DNA of 64,000 nt from contig DF970686.1 in NCBI GenBank assembly GCA_001270045.2, forward strand, positions 627,048-691,047, given 5' to 3'. The notes under the pieces were generated by a model. The model saw nothing but the letters and a program-made list of their open reading frames with translations. It was not told where the DNA came from and ran no database searches. The stretch is from Bacteroidales bacterium 6E (GTDB taxonomy: Bacteria; Bacteroidota; Bacteroidia; Bacteroidales; Prolixibacteraceae). The position numbers and the translations under genes are program-made. Shown here one piece after another: positions 36,564-45,948 of this stretch (positions are counted from its first letter, which is position 1; every line of letters begins with the position of its first letter).

Positions 36564-37430
36564 AGGTTCCGGATGGACCGTCGCAATGTATCCATATTCT
36601 TCGAACAGCCTTTTTTCGATTCGGGTGCAAATTTCGTGAGCTTCGAATAATGTCATTCCCGAAGGAAGTTTTATGTGACAACTCAGTTCGGTATGGTCAC
36701 CATAATGGTGAAGGTGTATGTGGTGCATGTTAAGAGGAATCAATGATGTTTCCTGTGCAGCTTCCGTGATGGAATGGATGAGCTCATCTGAAGGTTTTTC
36801 CCCCATCAACGATTTGATTTCCTTCCGCAAAATGTCGTAACTGGCATATGCTATCATTATAGACACTAAAAAACTAAGGACAGCATCGGTCCACCAGAAA
36901 TATTTGCCAATAAAAAGACCCGCCAGAATCAGTACTGACGAAAGTGCATCCGTACGATGATGCCATGCATCGGCAGAGAGGATATTGGAACCGGTTTTTC
37001 TGGCTGCATAAAACGCAAATTGGGCCATTCCTTCCTTTACAAAAATGGATGTGATGGTGGCAATCCAGGCGATAGTCCCAAAAATTGTTTCTTCACGGTT
37101 GCTGAATTTAACAATTGCTTGCACCGCGAAATCGAAAGCAATAATGGCCAGCATGACTCCGATGATGATTGCGGTAATATGTTCGATTCGTCCATGTCCA
37201 AAAGGATGGTCATCATCAGCGGGTTTGCTTGACATTGAACCTCCAATAAGGACAATTACCGATGAAACGGAATCAGAAAGCGTATGCCATGCATCTGCGA
37301 TCAGTGCAAGAGAGCCAGTTGCCACACCTGCCCAATACTTCAGAACAAACAAAACTGAATTCAGAATGATGGAAATCCAGCCCTCAAGTCTGAAATATTT
37401 CGATTTCAGATTGTCAGATGTTTTGTACAT
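36558..37430 (-). CDS. Cation diffusion facilitator (CDF) family transporter
   Basis: 290 residues from the ATG at 37430. Six membrane segments are visible, and the two metal-site motifs of the family are ALIADAWHTLSDSVSS (helix 2) and ILSADAWHHRTDALSS (helix 5). The C-terminal cytoplasmic domain (about 205-290) is His-rich (LNMHHIHLHHYGDHTELSCHI) as in dimeric metal-sensing domains. It exports divalent metals such as zinc, iron or manganese by proton exchange; which one cannot be decided here. The LAB_N gene ends 22 bases upstream on the same strand. Confidence 0.93.
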   Translation of the reverse strand: MYKTSDNLKSKYFRLEGWISIILNSVLFVLKYWAGVATGSLALIADAWHTLSDSVSSVIVLIGGSMSSKPADDDHPFGHGRIEHITAIIIGVMLAIIAFDFAVQAIVKFSNREETIFGTIAWIATITSIFVKEGMAQFAFYAARKTGSNILSADAWHHRTDALSSVLILAGLFIGKYFWWTDAVLSFLVSIMIAYASYDILRKEIKSLMGEKPSDELIHSITEAAQETSLIPLNMHHIHLHHYGDHTELSCHIKLPSGMTLFEAHEICTRIEKRLFEEYGYIATVHPEPL

Positions 37431-37452
37431 CAACGGAAGTTTAGAAGGATAA

Positions 37453-38142
37453 TTACTTCAACTTATTGCTGACTTTCCTAATCAGTTCCTGCACAATAGG
37501 TATTCTGATTTCGGAGAACAGGCTTCTTTTTCCAAAGTAAATAAGAATATTTCTTATATACATGAACAAGCCTAAAATATGAGCGAGAAACAAGACCGGA
37601 TCGAGCCGAAAAATTGAATAGACAAAGATCATGATGGATCCTACGGTGCTGATAATCCAAAATCCTAAAGGTAAAACCGATTTTTTTTCCTTTTCGGAAT
37701 AGATCCACTGGTAAATAAAACGGAAGGTGAAAATGACCTGTCCGGCAGAACCCCAAATAAGCAATAGTGAACTTATTTCCTGATTTTCCAGGATGGATAT
37801 CAGGCTATAATGGTCATCGGTCATCAACCATGCAAAAATGGCAATGGGGGCCAATAGAAAAAGTATACGCAGGTATGATGGAATTTTGCGCCATGCATTT
37901 TTTAGTTGTAGGTTCCTTACATATATATAATATACTAACATCTGACCAAGGATGATGGAAAAATCCTGTCGGAATATTCCATAGAAAAGCATCAGGAGTG
38001 ATGCAAGCAGGCTTAGTTGCCAGAATATGACCGGTGATATAACCTTTCCTGCGTGTTCAGATTTGAACCATTGGGCAATTGTACGTCCGAAAAAGAGTAT
38101 TTGGGCCAGAAAACCCAGTGCGAAAATGAAATAAGTATTCAT
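37453..38142 (-). CDS. Lipid-A-disaccharide synthase N-terminal (LAB_N) domain protein with two repeats
   Basis: 229 residues from the ATG at 38142; the open frame extends seven codons further to a TTG. Two copies of the LAB_N unit are visible. The first has FLAQILFFGRTIAQW, SPVIFWQLSLLASLLMLFYGI and IYVRNL. The second has QVIFTFRFIYQWIYSEKEKKSV, LGFWIISTVGSIMIFVYSIFRLDPV and YIRNI. The fold is a three-helix membrane unit in the PQ-loop/MtN3 relationship. No LpxB catalytic domain is attached. The role may be lipid-linked, but is unproven. It is 22 bases upstream of the CDF gene. Confidence 0.87.
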   Translation of the reverse strand: MNTYFIFALGFLAQILFFGRTIAQWFKSEHAGKVISPVIFWQLSLLASLLMLFYGIFRQDFSIILGQMLVYYIYVRNLQLKNAWRKIPSYLRILFLLAPIAIFAWLMTDDHYSLISILENQEISSLLLIWGSAGQVIFTFRFIYQWIYSEKEKKSVLPLGFWIISTVGSIMIFVYSIFRLDPVLFLAHILGLFMYIRNILIYFGKRSLFSEIRIPIVQELIRKVSNKLK

Positions 38143-38281
38143 AAAATACAATAGGAAAGGCAAATGTAAGAAATTTGGTTAAGCCTGTTCTTAATCATGG
38201 TTTGATTCAAGTATACCGGTGGTAGTTTGCCAATGATCTACCGCAACAGGAAGTATCCCTGCCGGTTTATATTATTTTGGC

Positions 38282-39019
38282 TTATTCTATGCCTATGCCG
38301 AGCTTGCTCAGTGAATCCCTTGCGGCATTCTGTTGGGCTTCTTTTTTTGAGTTGCCTGTTCCTTTTCCCGATTCGTTGTTATCGATAATTACAATCGATA
38401 TAAATTTAGGCTGTTTGCTGCCATTAGGATACTCTTCCAGTGTCTCGAATCTGACCAATCGCTTGGTTTTCTGGCTCCATTCTATAAGTTTACTCTTGAA
38501 GTTACTGTCATTCTGCTCAAGCTCATATAGGTCGATGTATTTCGGAATAATCCGCTTGATAATGAAGTATCTGGCAACATCATATCCCCTGTCTAGATAA
38601 ATGGCGCCAATCAATGCTTCTAGGGCATCACCATATATATGGCTTTTATCGACAGCATTTGTGGCGTTTGAATCGATATAGACATTCAGTCCCATATCGT
38701 ACGTAAGGTTGGTGAGAATGGATCGGTTCACGAGTTTCGACCTCATCTTAGTCAGAAAGCCCTCATCTTCCTGAGGAAAACGGTTATAAAGAAAATCGGC
38801 AATGACCGCTCCCAATATGGCATCTCCAAGATATTCAAGCCTTTCGTTATTGACAACATTCCCTTGTGAATCGGTCCGGGATGCCGACCTGTGCGTAAAA
38901 GCGATGTCATAAAAGGAAAGTTTCCCCGGATAAAAGCCGACTAAATCTTTGATAAACAAATAAAACTCTTTTCTGGGAGATGAAAAGAGTTTTATTCTTT
39001 CTGCCAATCTTCTGACCAC
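38282..39019 (-). CDS. rnc: Ribonuclease III
   Basis: 245 residues. The catalytic signature NERLEYLGDAILGAVIADF, the second acidic motif YGDALEALIGAIYLDRG and the C-terminal dsRNA-binding domain (about 170-240, KRLVRFETLEEYPNGSKQPKF) are all present. It cuts double-stranded RNA in rRNA processing. The start is a GTG at 39019, directly after an in-frame stop; no ATG exists before residue 85, so a non-ATG start is required. It follows fabF by 6 bases in the acpP-fabF-rnc operon. Confidence 0.95.
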   Translation of the reverse strand: MVRRLAERIKLFSSPRKEFYLFIKDLVGFYPGKLSFYDIAFTHRSASRTDSQGNVVNNERLEYLGDAILGAVIADFLYNRFPQEDEGFLTKMRSKLVNRSILTNLTYDMGLNVYIDSNATNAVDKSHIYGDALEALIGAIYLDRGYDVARYFIIKRIIPKYIDLYELEQNDSNFKSKLIEWSQKTKRLVRFETLEEYPNGSKQPKFISIVIIDNNESGKGTGNSKKEAQQNAARDSLSKLGIGIE

Positions 39020-39025
39020 AGTGAA

Positions 39026-40267
39026 TTAATATTTTTTGAATGCGATAGTGGCGTTATGGCCTCCGAAGCCAAAAGTGTTACTGATGGCGATATTAATATC
39101 TCTCTTTTTGGCTTTGTTGAAAGTAAAGTCCAAACGGTTGTCGATTTCCGGGTCGTCAGTAAAATGATTGATCGTAGGAGGAATCACTCCATCTCTCAAT
39201 GCCAGGATTGTGGCAATGCCTTCAATGGCACCAGCAGCACCGAGAAGGTGACCGGTCATCGACTTTGTTGCACTGATACTCAGGTTGTAGGCATGCTCGC
39301 CAAAAACACCGAGAATCGCTTTGGGTTCCGCGATATCACCCAGAGGAGTGGAAGTCCCATGAACATTGATATAATCAACATCGGTAATATTGACTCCCGC
39401 ATCTTCGACTGCCCATTGCATTACCAATCTTGCACCGAGCCCGTCGGGATCAGGAGCAGTCATGTGATAAGCGTCGGCCGACATGCCACCGCCAACCACT
39501 TCGGCATAGATTTTTGCACCTCTTTTCAGTGCATGGTCCAAATCTTCAAGGATTAGGGCCCCTGCTCCTTCTCCCATGACAAAGCCATCACGGTCTTTAT
39601 CGAAAGGCCGTGAGGCCGTGGATGGGTCGTCATTTCTTGTAGATATGGCTCTCATGGAATTAAAACCGGCCATTGCTGCTTCGTTGACACCGGCTTCAGA
39701 TCCGCCGGTTATCATGACATCGACTTTTCCAAGCCTGATTTTATTAAAGGCCTCAATGATAGCATGAGATGCAGAAGCACAGGCAGTTACTGTTGTGTAA
39801 TTTGGACCCCTAAAACCATATTTGATGGATATCAACCCTCCCGCAATGTTTGCAATCATTTTGGGAATGAAAAAGGGTGTGAACTGCGGTCTTTCCGGCT
39901 TATAGGCCTGGACTTCCTCAAAGAAAGTCTGTAATCCTCCAATACCGGATCCCCAGATGACACCTGCCCTGTTTTTATCCACCGAATCAGGATCAAGTCC
40001 TGAATCCTCCATGGCCTGCGCAACAGCACCGAAAGCAAACAAGGTATACATGTCATGCTTTCGTACTTCTTTCTTTTCGATGTAAAGACTTGGATCAAAG
40101 TCTTTTACTTCGCAGGCAAATTTGGTTTTGTGATTCTGAGCATCAAATTTGGTTATCGGTCCGGCTCCGCTTACCCCGTTAACGAGGTTATCCCAGAACT
40201 GGTCAACAGAATTGCCCAGTGGTGAAATGGCACCTAAACCGGTAACTACAACGCGCTTCAATTCCAT
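39026..40267 (-). CDS. fabF: 3-oxoacyl-[acyl-carrier-protein] synthase II
   Basis: 413 residues. The catalytic Cys is in TVTACASASHAIIEA, and the two active-site His are in NVHGTSTPLGD and ATKSMTGHLLGAAG. These confirm the KAS II type (Cys-His-His). It elongates acyl-ACP with malonyl-ACP in fatty-acid synthesis. It lies 17 bases downstream of acpP and 6 bases upstream of rnc, the usual operon order in Bacteroidota. Confidence 0.96.
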   Translation of the reverse strand: MELKRVVVTGLGAISPLGNSVDQFWDNLVNGVSGAGPITKFDAQNHKTKFACEVKDFDPSLYIEKKEVRKHDMYTLFAFGAVAQAMEDSGLDPDSVDKNRAGVIWGSGIGGLQTFFEEVQAYKPERPQFTPFFIPKMIANIAGGLISIKYGFRGPNYTTVTACASASHAIIEAFNKIRLGKVDVMITGGSEAGVNEAAMAGFNSMRAISTRNDDPSTASRPFDKDRDGFVMGEGAGALILEDLDHALKRGAKIYAEVVGGGMSADAYHMTAPDPDGLGARLVMQWAVEDAGVNITDVDYINVHGTSTPLGDIAEPKAILGVFGEHAYNLSISATKSMTGHLLGAAGAIEGIATILALRDGVIPPTINHFTDDPEIDNRLDFTFNKAKKRDINIAISNTFGFGGHNATIAFKKY

Positions 40268-40284
40268 AAATGACAGGTCTGCAA

Positions 40285-40527
40285 TTATTTGTTTTTAATG
40301 GCTTCCTCGATGTGTGAGATGGCTTCACCTACTGTTGAAATTTTTTCAGCCTGATCATCCGGAATGGCAAGGTCAAATTCTTTTTCAAATTCCATGATCA
40401 ACTCAACAGTATCCAATGAATCAGCACCCAAATCATTGGTGAATGAAGCTTCGTTGGTAACTTCACTTTCATCGACACCTAATTTGTCAACGATGATTGC
40501 TTTAACTTTTGCTGCAATATCAGACAT
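40285..40527 (-). CDS. acpP: Acyl carrier protein
   Basis: 80 residues, highly acidic. The phosphopantetheine attachment Ser is in [20 protein letters not shown] (DSL motif, Ser near residue 37). It carries growing fatty-acyl chains and works with FabF, encoded 17 bases downstream. The promoter region is shared with divergent purN. Confidence 0.97.
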   Translation of the reverse strand: MSDIAAKVKAIIVDKLGVDESEVTNEASFTNDLGADSLDTVELIMEFEKEFDLAIPDDQAEKISTVGEAISHIEEAIKNK

Positions 40528-40574
40528 AGCTCAAAATTTTAGTTAATACTACAATGTTTATTTTAAAATCGCTG

Positions 40575-40606
40575 CAAAGTAATAAATTTACAAACTATAT
40601 TTCAAA
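40575..40606 (-). promoter_or_regulatory. Probable acpP promoter
   Basis: On the - strand TTTG (40603-40606) and TTACTTTG (40575-40582) are 20 bases apart; the second matches TAnnTTTG except for one base. The acpP ATG is about 45 bases further on. Confidence 0.5.
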
Positions 40607-40638
40607 GAAAACAATTAAAAAAAAATAGGTCGAGGGGA

Positions 40639-40668
40639 TTTGTTAATCCTTGTAACCAGCTATATTTG
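40639..40668 (+). promoter_or_regulatory. Promoter of purN (-33/-7 type)
   Basis: TTTG (40639-40642) and TATATTTG (40661-40668) are separated by 18 bases and match the Bacteroidota consensus exactly. The leader would be about 35 bases. Confidence 0.75.
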
Positions 40669-40709
40669 AACATTTTAATCTAATATTCCATATATAAAAT
40701 AAACGACTG

Positions 40710-41282
40710 ATGGATGTTAAGCGTATTGCTTTATTTGCTTCCGGTTCAGGTTCAAATGCACAGAAAATCATTGATTATTTTGCTGATAATAAGCTTGTTG
40801 AAGTAAATTGTCTGTTGTCAAACAAGCCAGATGCTTTCGCTCTTGAAAGGGCCCGAAAAGCTGGTGTTGACACCCTTTTATTTAATCGTGAACAGTTTTA
40901 TCATTCCACCTTTGTTTCAGATTGGCTTCAAGAAAGGAAGATTGACCTCATTGTCCTGGCCGGCTTTCTTTGGCTGGTTCCTGAAAATATTGTTCGGGAA
41001 TTCGAAATTTTAAATATTCATCCGGCCCTCCTTCCACAATATGGAGGAAAGAATATGTATGGCATGAATGTTCACAAGGCTGTTTTGGATAATCACGAAA
41101 AAATTTCGGGTATAACCATCCATTATGTCAATGAGAAATATGATGATGGAGCCATCATTTTTCAGGCTACCTGTCCGGTAAGCTATGACGATTCACCGGA
41201 ATCTCTTGCTGAAAAGATCCATGCTCTTGAACATCAGTATTATCCAAAGATTATTGAAGAAATTATCCTTAAGAATCATTGA
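40710..41282 (+). CDS. purN: Phosphoribosylglycinamide formyltransferase
   Basis: 190 residues. The opening IALFASGSGSNAQKIIDYF binds the GAR phosphate; the formyl-transfer block is ILNIHPALLPQYGG with the catalytic Asn-His pair, and the downstream Asp is in EKYDDGAIIFQ. It transfers a formyl group from 10-formyl-THF in purine synthesis. The divergent acpP-fabF-rnc operon beside purN is a frequent Bacteroidota arrangement. A convincing promoter lies 42 bases before the start. Confidence 0.96.
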   Translation: MDVKRIALFASGSGSNAQKIIDYFADNKLVEVNCLLSNKPDAFALERARKAGVDTLLFNREQFYHSTFVSDWLQERKIDLIVLAGFLWLVPENIVREFEILNIHPALLPQYGGKNMYGMNVHKAVLDNHEKISGITIHYVNEKYDDGAIIFQATCPVSYDDSPESLAEKIHALEHQYYPKIIEEIILKNH

Positions 41283-41377
41283 AACCTGACTTCGCCGTTA
41301 GGAATATATAACCGTGAATGTCTGGTATTCACGCTGTTAAATAATGTTAAGATTCCAAAGGACAGGTATACTGCAGT

Positions 41378-41385
41378 TATATTTG
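41378..41385 (+). promoter_or_regulatory. -7 element directly before rprX, possible leaderless start
   Basis: TATATTTG matches TAnnTTTG exactly and ends only four bases before the rprX ATG at 41390, which would place the transcript start at or next to the start codon. No TTTG is found at the -33 position. Confidence 0.35.
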
Positions 41386-41389
41386 CGTT

Positions 41390-42982
41390 ATGAGCAGAAA
41401 TAAGCTGATTACACTGATTGTTATTATGGCCCTTGTGATGACAGGTCTGATTATAGTTCAGACGAACAGCATCCGGCAGGCGGCCAATATCAGGGAAGAA
41501 CAGTTTGACCAAACCGTCAGGCAGGTGCTTTCTGATGTCGTAAGGCGAATCGAGGATCATGAGGCCCAGCTTATTCTTGAAGAAGAATTGTTAAGTGCGG
41601 GAAATGGAATTTCTATATCCGCAAACCAGGATATGTTGTCCCGCAATCTTCCCGGAGGGGTAATCAGGCAAAATTACAGCCTTTCCTTTAGGTTGTCAGA
41701 TCAAAGTCAGACAATCCATCAGCAGATGGAAATGGTTTTTTCGGATACAATATTAAATCAGATGGGTACCACACGGGGGATGCCGGGAGATTTTCCCTCT
41801 GCTTTTGACAAATTGCTGGATTATGATGCACAGCAAAGAAGGTTGTTGGAGAGCAGGTTAAAGGAAAGTACCCAAGCCATTGAGAGATATTTTTTCAGGG
41901 GAGGCCCGATTGAGGAGAGGCTTGACGTGGAGTTCCTCGAGAATGCGTTAAACGAAGAACTCAAAACCCAGGGAATTACACTCGATTATAAATTTATGGT
42001 TAAGGCCTTTTTGCGTGGAGAGGAGGAAATTATAGCAGCCAGTCCGGATTACAGAACGAGTAAGCGGGTGAAAGAGTACAATTACCCATTGTTCCCGAAT
42101 GATTATGAGATCAGGAAAGCCAATTACCTTATCCTTTATTTCCCAAAAAGAACGGGTTATTTACTTAATCTGACCGGCATAATGGTAATTCCCATCATGA
42201 TTCTAACAGGTCTGCTCATTGCCATATTCAGCTATACGATTTGGATCATATTCAGACAAAAGAAACTTTCACAAATTAAAAATGACTTTATCAATAATAT
42301 GACCCATGAGTTAAAAACACCCATTTCCACCATTTCACTTGCGAGCCAGATGCTACAGGATGGAAGCATTGCAAATACGCCCAAGACCATCGAGCATATT
42401 TCAGGCGTCATTTTTCAGGAAAGTAAACGGCTTAGTTTTCAGGTGGAAAAGGTTTTGCAGATGGCAATTTTTAATGAAGGGCGCATGAAGTTGAGGTTTA
42501 AAGACATTAAATTGAATGAGTTAGTCAAGGGTGTTATTGGGAATTTTGAGCTTCGTGTCAAGAACAGTAATGGTCATCTGAATTATGAACTGAACGCGAA
42601 ACACGATATATTTAAAGGTGATGAGGTGCATATTACCAATGTTGTCTTCAACCTTTTGGATAATGCCGTGAAATATAGTAATGAAGTTCCTGAGATATCG
42701 GTTACAACAGAATCGCGACGTGATGTTGTCATTTTATCTGTAGCCGATAAGGGAATTGGTATTGCAAAGGAACACCAGAGCCAGATATTTGAAAGATTCT
42801 ACAGGGTTCCTACCGGTAATGTTCACAATGTGAAGGGATTTGGGCTAGGCTTAAGTTATGTGAAAAAGATCATTGATGCACATAATGGCAAGATTATTGT
42901 CGAAAGTTTACCTAATAAGGGAACAAAATTCAGTATCTTTTTCCCTCTAAATAATAAGAAAAACCATGGATCAGAAAGTTAA
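41390..42982 (+). CDS. rprX: Sensor histidine kinase (RprX-like)
   Basis: 530 residues. Membrane helices at about 6-22 and 260-285 enclose a periplasmic sensor of about 235 residues without a recognised domain. The HisKA box contains NNMTHELKTPISTIS (phosphoacceptor His). ATP-binding blocks are NVVFNLLDNAVKYS, VADKGIGIAKEHQSQIFERFYR and GFGLGLSYVKKII. Sequence style and pairing fit RprX of Bacteroides. The response regulator gene overlaps its last 17 bases, so the two are translationally coupled. Confidence 0.93.
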   Translation: MSRNKLITLIVIMALVMTGLIIVQTNSIRQAANIREEQFDQTVRQVLSDVVRRIEDHEAQLILEEELLSAGNGISISANQDMLSRNLPGGVIRQNYSLSFRLSDQSQTIHQQMEMVFSDTILNQMGTTRGMPGDFPSAFDKLLDYDAQQRRLLESRLKESTQAIERYFFRGGPIEERLDVEFLENALNEELKTQGITLDYKFMVKAFLRGEEEIIAASPDYRTSKRVKEYNYPLFPNDYEIRKANYLILYFPKRTGYLLNLTGIMVIPIMILTGLLIAIFSYTIWIIFRQKKLSQIKNDFINNMTHELKTPISTISLASQMLQDGSIANTPKTIEHISGVIFQESKRLSFQVEKVLQMAIFNEGRMKLRFKDIKLNELVKGVIGNFELRVKNSNGHLNYELNAKHDIFKGDEVHITNVVFNLLDNAVKYSNEVPEISVTTESRRDVVILSVADKGIGIAKEHQSQIFERFYRVPTGNVHNVKGFGLGLSYVKKIIDAHNGKIIVESLPNKGTKFSIFFPLNNKKNHGSES

Positions 42983-43655
42983 GCTATTGTTGGCCGAGGA
43001 TGACGAGAACCTGGGTCTGCTTCTAAAGGAGTATTTATTGGCCAAGGGTTATGATGCCACACTATATCCTGATGGGGATGCTGCCTTTAAGGGTTTTATG
43101 AAAAATCACTATGATATCTGTGTCCTGGATATCATGATGCCCAAAAAGGACGGATTTACGCTGGCAAAGGAGATGCGGATGGTGAACAATGAGATTCCGA
43201 TCATCTTTTTGACTGCCAAGAATCTGAAGGATGACGTTATTGAAGGGTTTAAGCTTGGAGCTGATGATTATATCACCAAGCCTTTCAGTATGGAGGAACT
43301 GATTTTCAGAATTGAGGCCATTTTGCGTCGCACCTCTCAGGAGACCCAGGGATTGAGCCAGCAGATGTACAAGCTTGGACGTTATACTTTCGATACGTTG
43401 AAACAAACCCTTACCAACGGAGAGGATGTTGTGAAGCTGACAACCAAGGAGGCTGAATTGCTAAAGCTTCTGTGTCAGAATGCCAATAAGGTTTTGGAGC
43501 GTAATTTTGCATTGAAATCCATCTGGATTGATGACAATTATTTCAATGCCAGGAGTATGGATGTGTATATTACAAAATTGCGCAAACATCTCAAGGATGA
43601 ACCAACAGTCGAAATCATCAATGTTCACGGGAAAGGTTACAAGCTGATTCTTTGA
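42966..43655 (+). CDS. rprY: OmpR-type response regulator (RprY-like)
   Basis: 229 residues. The receiver domain (about 1-120) has acidic pocket EDD (residues about 11-13), phosphoacceptor Asp in CVLDIMMPKKDGF, Thr in IIFLTAKN and Lys in DDYITKPFS. The winged-helix DNA-binding domain (about 130-229) ends in the conserved SMDVYITKLRKHLKD and VHGKGYKLIL. It is the partner of the overlapping kinase; regulation of membrane functions is reported for RprXY in Bacteroides. An intrinsic terminator follows. Confidence 0.95.
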   Translation: MDQKVKLLLAEDDENLGLLLKEYLLAKGYDATLYPDGDAAFKGFMKNHYDICVLDIMMPKKDGFTLAKEMRMVNNEIPIIFLTAKNLKDDVIEGFKLGADDYITKPFSMEELIFRIEAILRRTSQETQGLSQQMYKLGRYTFDTLKQTLTNGEDVVKLTTKEAELLKLLCQNANKVLERNFALKSIWIDDNYFNARSMDVYITKLRKHLKDEPTVEIINVHGKGYKLIL

Positions 43656-43673
43656 TGTGAGTTCAAATGAAAA

Positions 43674-43717
43674 TGCGGCAACATTCCTGGAGGGGAGTAT
43701 GTTGCCGCACTTTTTTT
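43674..43717. terminator. Terminator between rprY and lepA
   Basis: A perfect 10-bp stem TGCGGCAACA / TGTTGCCGCA with a 16-base loop is followed on the + strand by C and seven T, and on the - strand by four T. It can end rprXY and probably also lepA. Confidence 0.9.
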
Positions 43718-43724
43718 GTGCAGG

Positions 43725-45512
43725 TTAATCCAGTTTGAGAACCGCAAGAAAGGCTTTCTGTGGAACTTCCACGTTACCTACCTGTTTCATTCGTTTTTTA
43801 CCTTTCTTTTGTTTTTCCAAAAGCTTTCGTTTTCGGGTGATGTCACCCCCGTAACACTTGGCAGTTACGTCTTTTCTAACGGCTTTTACGGTTTCACGTG
43901 CAATTATCTTGGCCCCGATGGCCGCCTGAATGGCAACATCGAATTGCTGGCGCGGTATCAATTCCCTTAGTTTTTCACACATTCTCCGGCCAAAATTATA
44001 GGCATTGTCGAAATGGATAAGCGTAGAAAGTGCATCGACCATTTCGCCATTTAGCAAGATGTCAAGCCTGACCAGTTTTGCTGGTTTATATCCATGGGAG
44101 TGATAATCGAAAGAGGCATATCCTCTTGAAATACTTTTCAGCTTGTCATAAAAGTCGAACACAATCTCTCCCAAAGGCATATCGAAGATCAATTCAGCCC
44201 TTTCGGAGGTCAGGTAACTCTGGCTGACCAAAGTACCCCTTTTCTCCAGACAGAGTGTCATGATAGATCCGATATAATCGGCTGTTGTTATGATATTCGC
44301 CCTGATATAGGGTTCCTCAATCGTGTCAATCAGATTTGATGCGGGCATTCCGGAAGGGTTGTATACATCAATCATTTCTCCGCTGGACAACATGATTTTG
44401 TATGATACGTTGGGAACAGTTGTGATGACATTCATGTCGAATTCCCGGTCGAGTCGTTCCTGGATAATCTCCATATGAAGCAGTCCGAGGAACCCACAGC
44501 GGAATCCAAAACCCAACGCGGCTGAAGATTCTGGCTCAAAGGTAAGGGATGCATCATTCAGCTGAAGTTTATCCATGGCATTGCGAAGATCTTCATAATC
44601 ATCAGCATCTATTGGATAAATTCCGGCAAAGACCATGGGCTTTACCTCCTCGAATCCTTCAATTGCACTTTCACAGGGGCGTTTTACATGGGTGATGGTG
44701 TCACCTACCTTTACCTCCTTGGCGGTTTTGATTCCGGAAATAATGTAGCCAACATCTCCTGCCGATATAGTATCCCGTGGTTCGAGTCCCAGTCTGAGAA
44801 CTCCAACCTCTTCGGCATAATATTCTTTCCTGGTGGCGACGAATTTTACCAGGTCATCTTTTTGTATTGTTCCGTTAATAATCTTGAAATATGCTATAAC
44901 TCCGCGGTATGTATTAAAAACAGAGTCAAAGATCAATGCCTGCAAGGGGGCGTCGGGATCTCCGACAGGCGGAGGTATCCTTTCGATGATTCTTTCCAGG
45001 ATCAATTCAACACCCATTCCTGTTTTGCCGCTGGCTTCGATGATGTCATCCCTGTCGCAACCAATCAGGTCCATAATTTGTTCTGCCACAATCTCAGGCA
45101 TAGCGGTATCCATGTCCATCTTGTTCATGACAGGAATGATCTCCAAGTCATTTTCCAAGGCCAGATAAAGATTTGAAATAGTCTGGGCCTGAATTCCCTG
45201 GGTGGCATCAATGATTAATAATGCCCCTTCGCAAGCTGCGATAGATCGGGATACTTCATAGCTGAAATCGACGTGTCCGGGAGTATCAATGAGGTTTAGC
45301 TTATATTTTTCTTCACGAAATTCATAGTCCATCTGGATTGCATGACTTTTGATGGTAATGCCGCGCTCCTGTTCCAGGTCCATGCTGTCAAGAACCTGAT
45401 CATGCATGTCCCTTTCGGAAACAGTGTTTGTGAATTGTAACAGACGGTCAGCCAACGTGCTTTTGCCATGGTCAATATGTGCGATGATACAGAAATTTCT
45501 GATTCTATTCAT
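43725..45512 (-). CDS. lepA: Elongation factor 4 (LepA)
   Basis: 595 residues. GTP-binding motifs: G1 [11 protein letters not shown]2 region in [13 protein letters not shown]3 DTPGH, G4 MNKMD. The LepA-specific C-terminal domain ([28 protein letters not shown]) replaces the EF-G domain IV. LepA/EF4 acts on ribosomes during assembly or back-translocation. It is monocistronic and its promoter lies in the long upstream region; a - strand TATATTTG box at about 45550 fits a -7 element. Confidence 0.97.
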   Translation of the reverse strand: MNRIRNFCIIAHIDHGKSTLADRLLQFTNTVSERDMHDQVLDSMDLEQERGITIKSHAIQMDYEFREEKYKLNLIDTPGHVDFSYEVSRSIAACEGALLIIDATQGIQAQTISNLYLALENDLEIIPVMNKMDMDTAMPEIVAEQIMDLIGCDRDDIIEASGKTGMGVELILERIIERIPPPVGDPDAPLQALIFDSVFNTYRGVIAYFKIINGTIQKDDLVKFVATRKEYYAEEVGVLRLGLEPRDTISAGDVGYIISGIKTAKEVKVGDTITHVKRPCESAIEGFEEVKPMVFAGIYPIDADDYEDLRNAMDKLQLNDASLTFEPESSAALGFGFRCGFLGLLHMEIIQERLDREFDMNVITTVPNVSYKIMLSSGEMIDVYNPSGMPASNLIDTIEEPYIRANIITTADYIGSIMTLCLEKRGTLVSQSYLTSERAELIFDMPLGEIVFDFYDKLKSISRGYASFDYHSHGYKPAKLVRLDILLNGEMVDALSTLIHFDNAYNFGRRMCEKLRELIPRQQFDVAIQAAIGAKIIARETVKAVRKDVTAKCYGGDITRKRKLLEKQKKGKKRMKQVGNVEVPQKAFLAVLKLD

Positions 45513-45696
45513 TTGTTGTTTTTATGGACTTTGGAAAATTCTGCGCAAATATATTCAAATTTTAGAACCCTCATTGAATTTTATAAGGCTGCAGTGCAGA
45601 TATTCTCCTGATATAAGATCACTTACAGCTTATTCCATATTTTGTTGAAAACTGTCATTCAGACATGCCAATCAGAATATCTGGAATTTTACGGTC

Positions 45697-45718
45697 TTTC
45701 TGGCATATTTCTGGCATA
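45697..45718. repeat. Perfect 11-bp tandem repeat (TTTCTGGCATA x2)
   Basis: TTTCTGGCATA at 45697-45707 is repeated exactly at 45708-45718. The two GGCA units also create GG-N10-GC, the spacing of a sigma-54 promoter. Confidence 0.6.
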
Positions 45719-45920
45719 ATGGTTAAACGATTAATAATGAAACATTCAACCATCTTTTTCGTAAACAAAAATACTTTAAGATAAATGTATCTTTTTTTGA
45801 TAGTCGTTCTTATCATTTTGATATCCGTAATCGGGTAAGTGGCTTAATTTTTTTATCGAAAGATTAGAGGATTAAGTTTTTTGGGTCGTTTTCATGATTT
45901 TTTGATTGATTTTGTTGTTT

Positions 45921-45937
45921 TTGGCATAGTGTTTGTA
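45921..45937 (+). promoter_or_regulatory. Sigma-54-like or -33/-7 promoter before the putative small RNA
   Basis: TTGGCATAGTGTTTGTA matches the 17-base sigma-54 consensus TTGGCACGNNNNTTGCA at all defined positions except three (positions 7, 8 and 16). An alternative reading is a -33 TTTG (45911-45914) with a -7 TATCTATTT (45936-45944). Confidence 0.35.
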
Positions 45938-45948
45938 TCTATTTAATA

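Noticed and set aside
44688-45176. 162-codon open frame opposite lepA
   Set aside because: Antisense to strongly conserved lepA codons, so it is a shadow.
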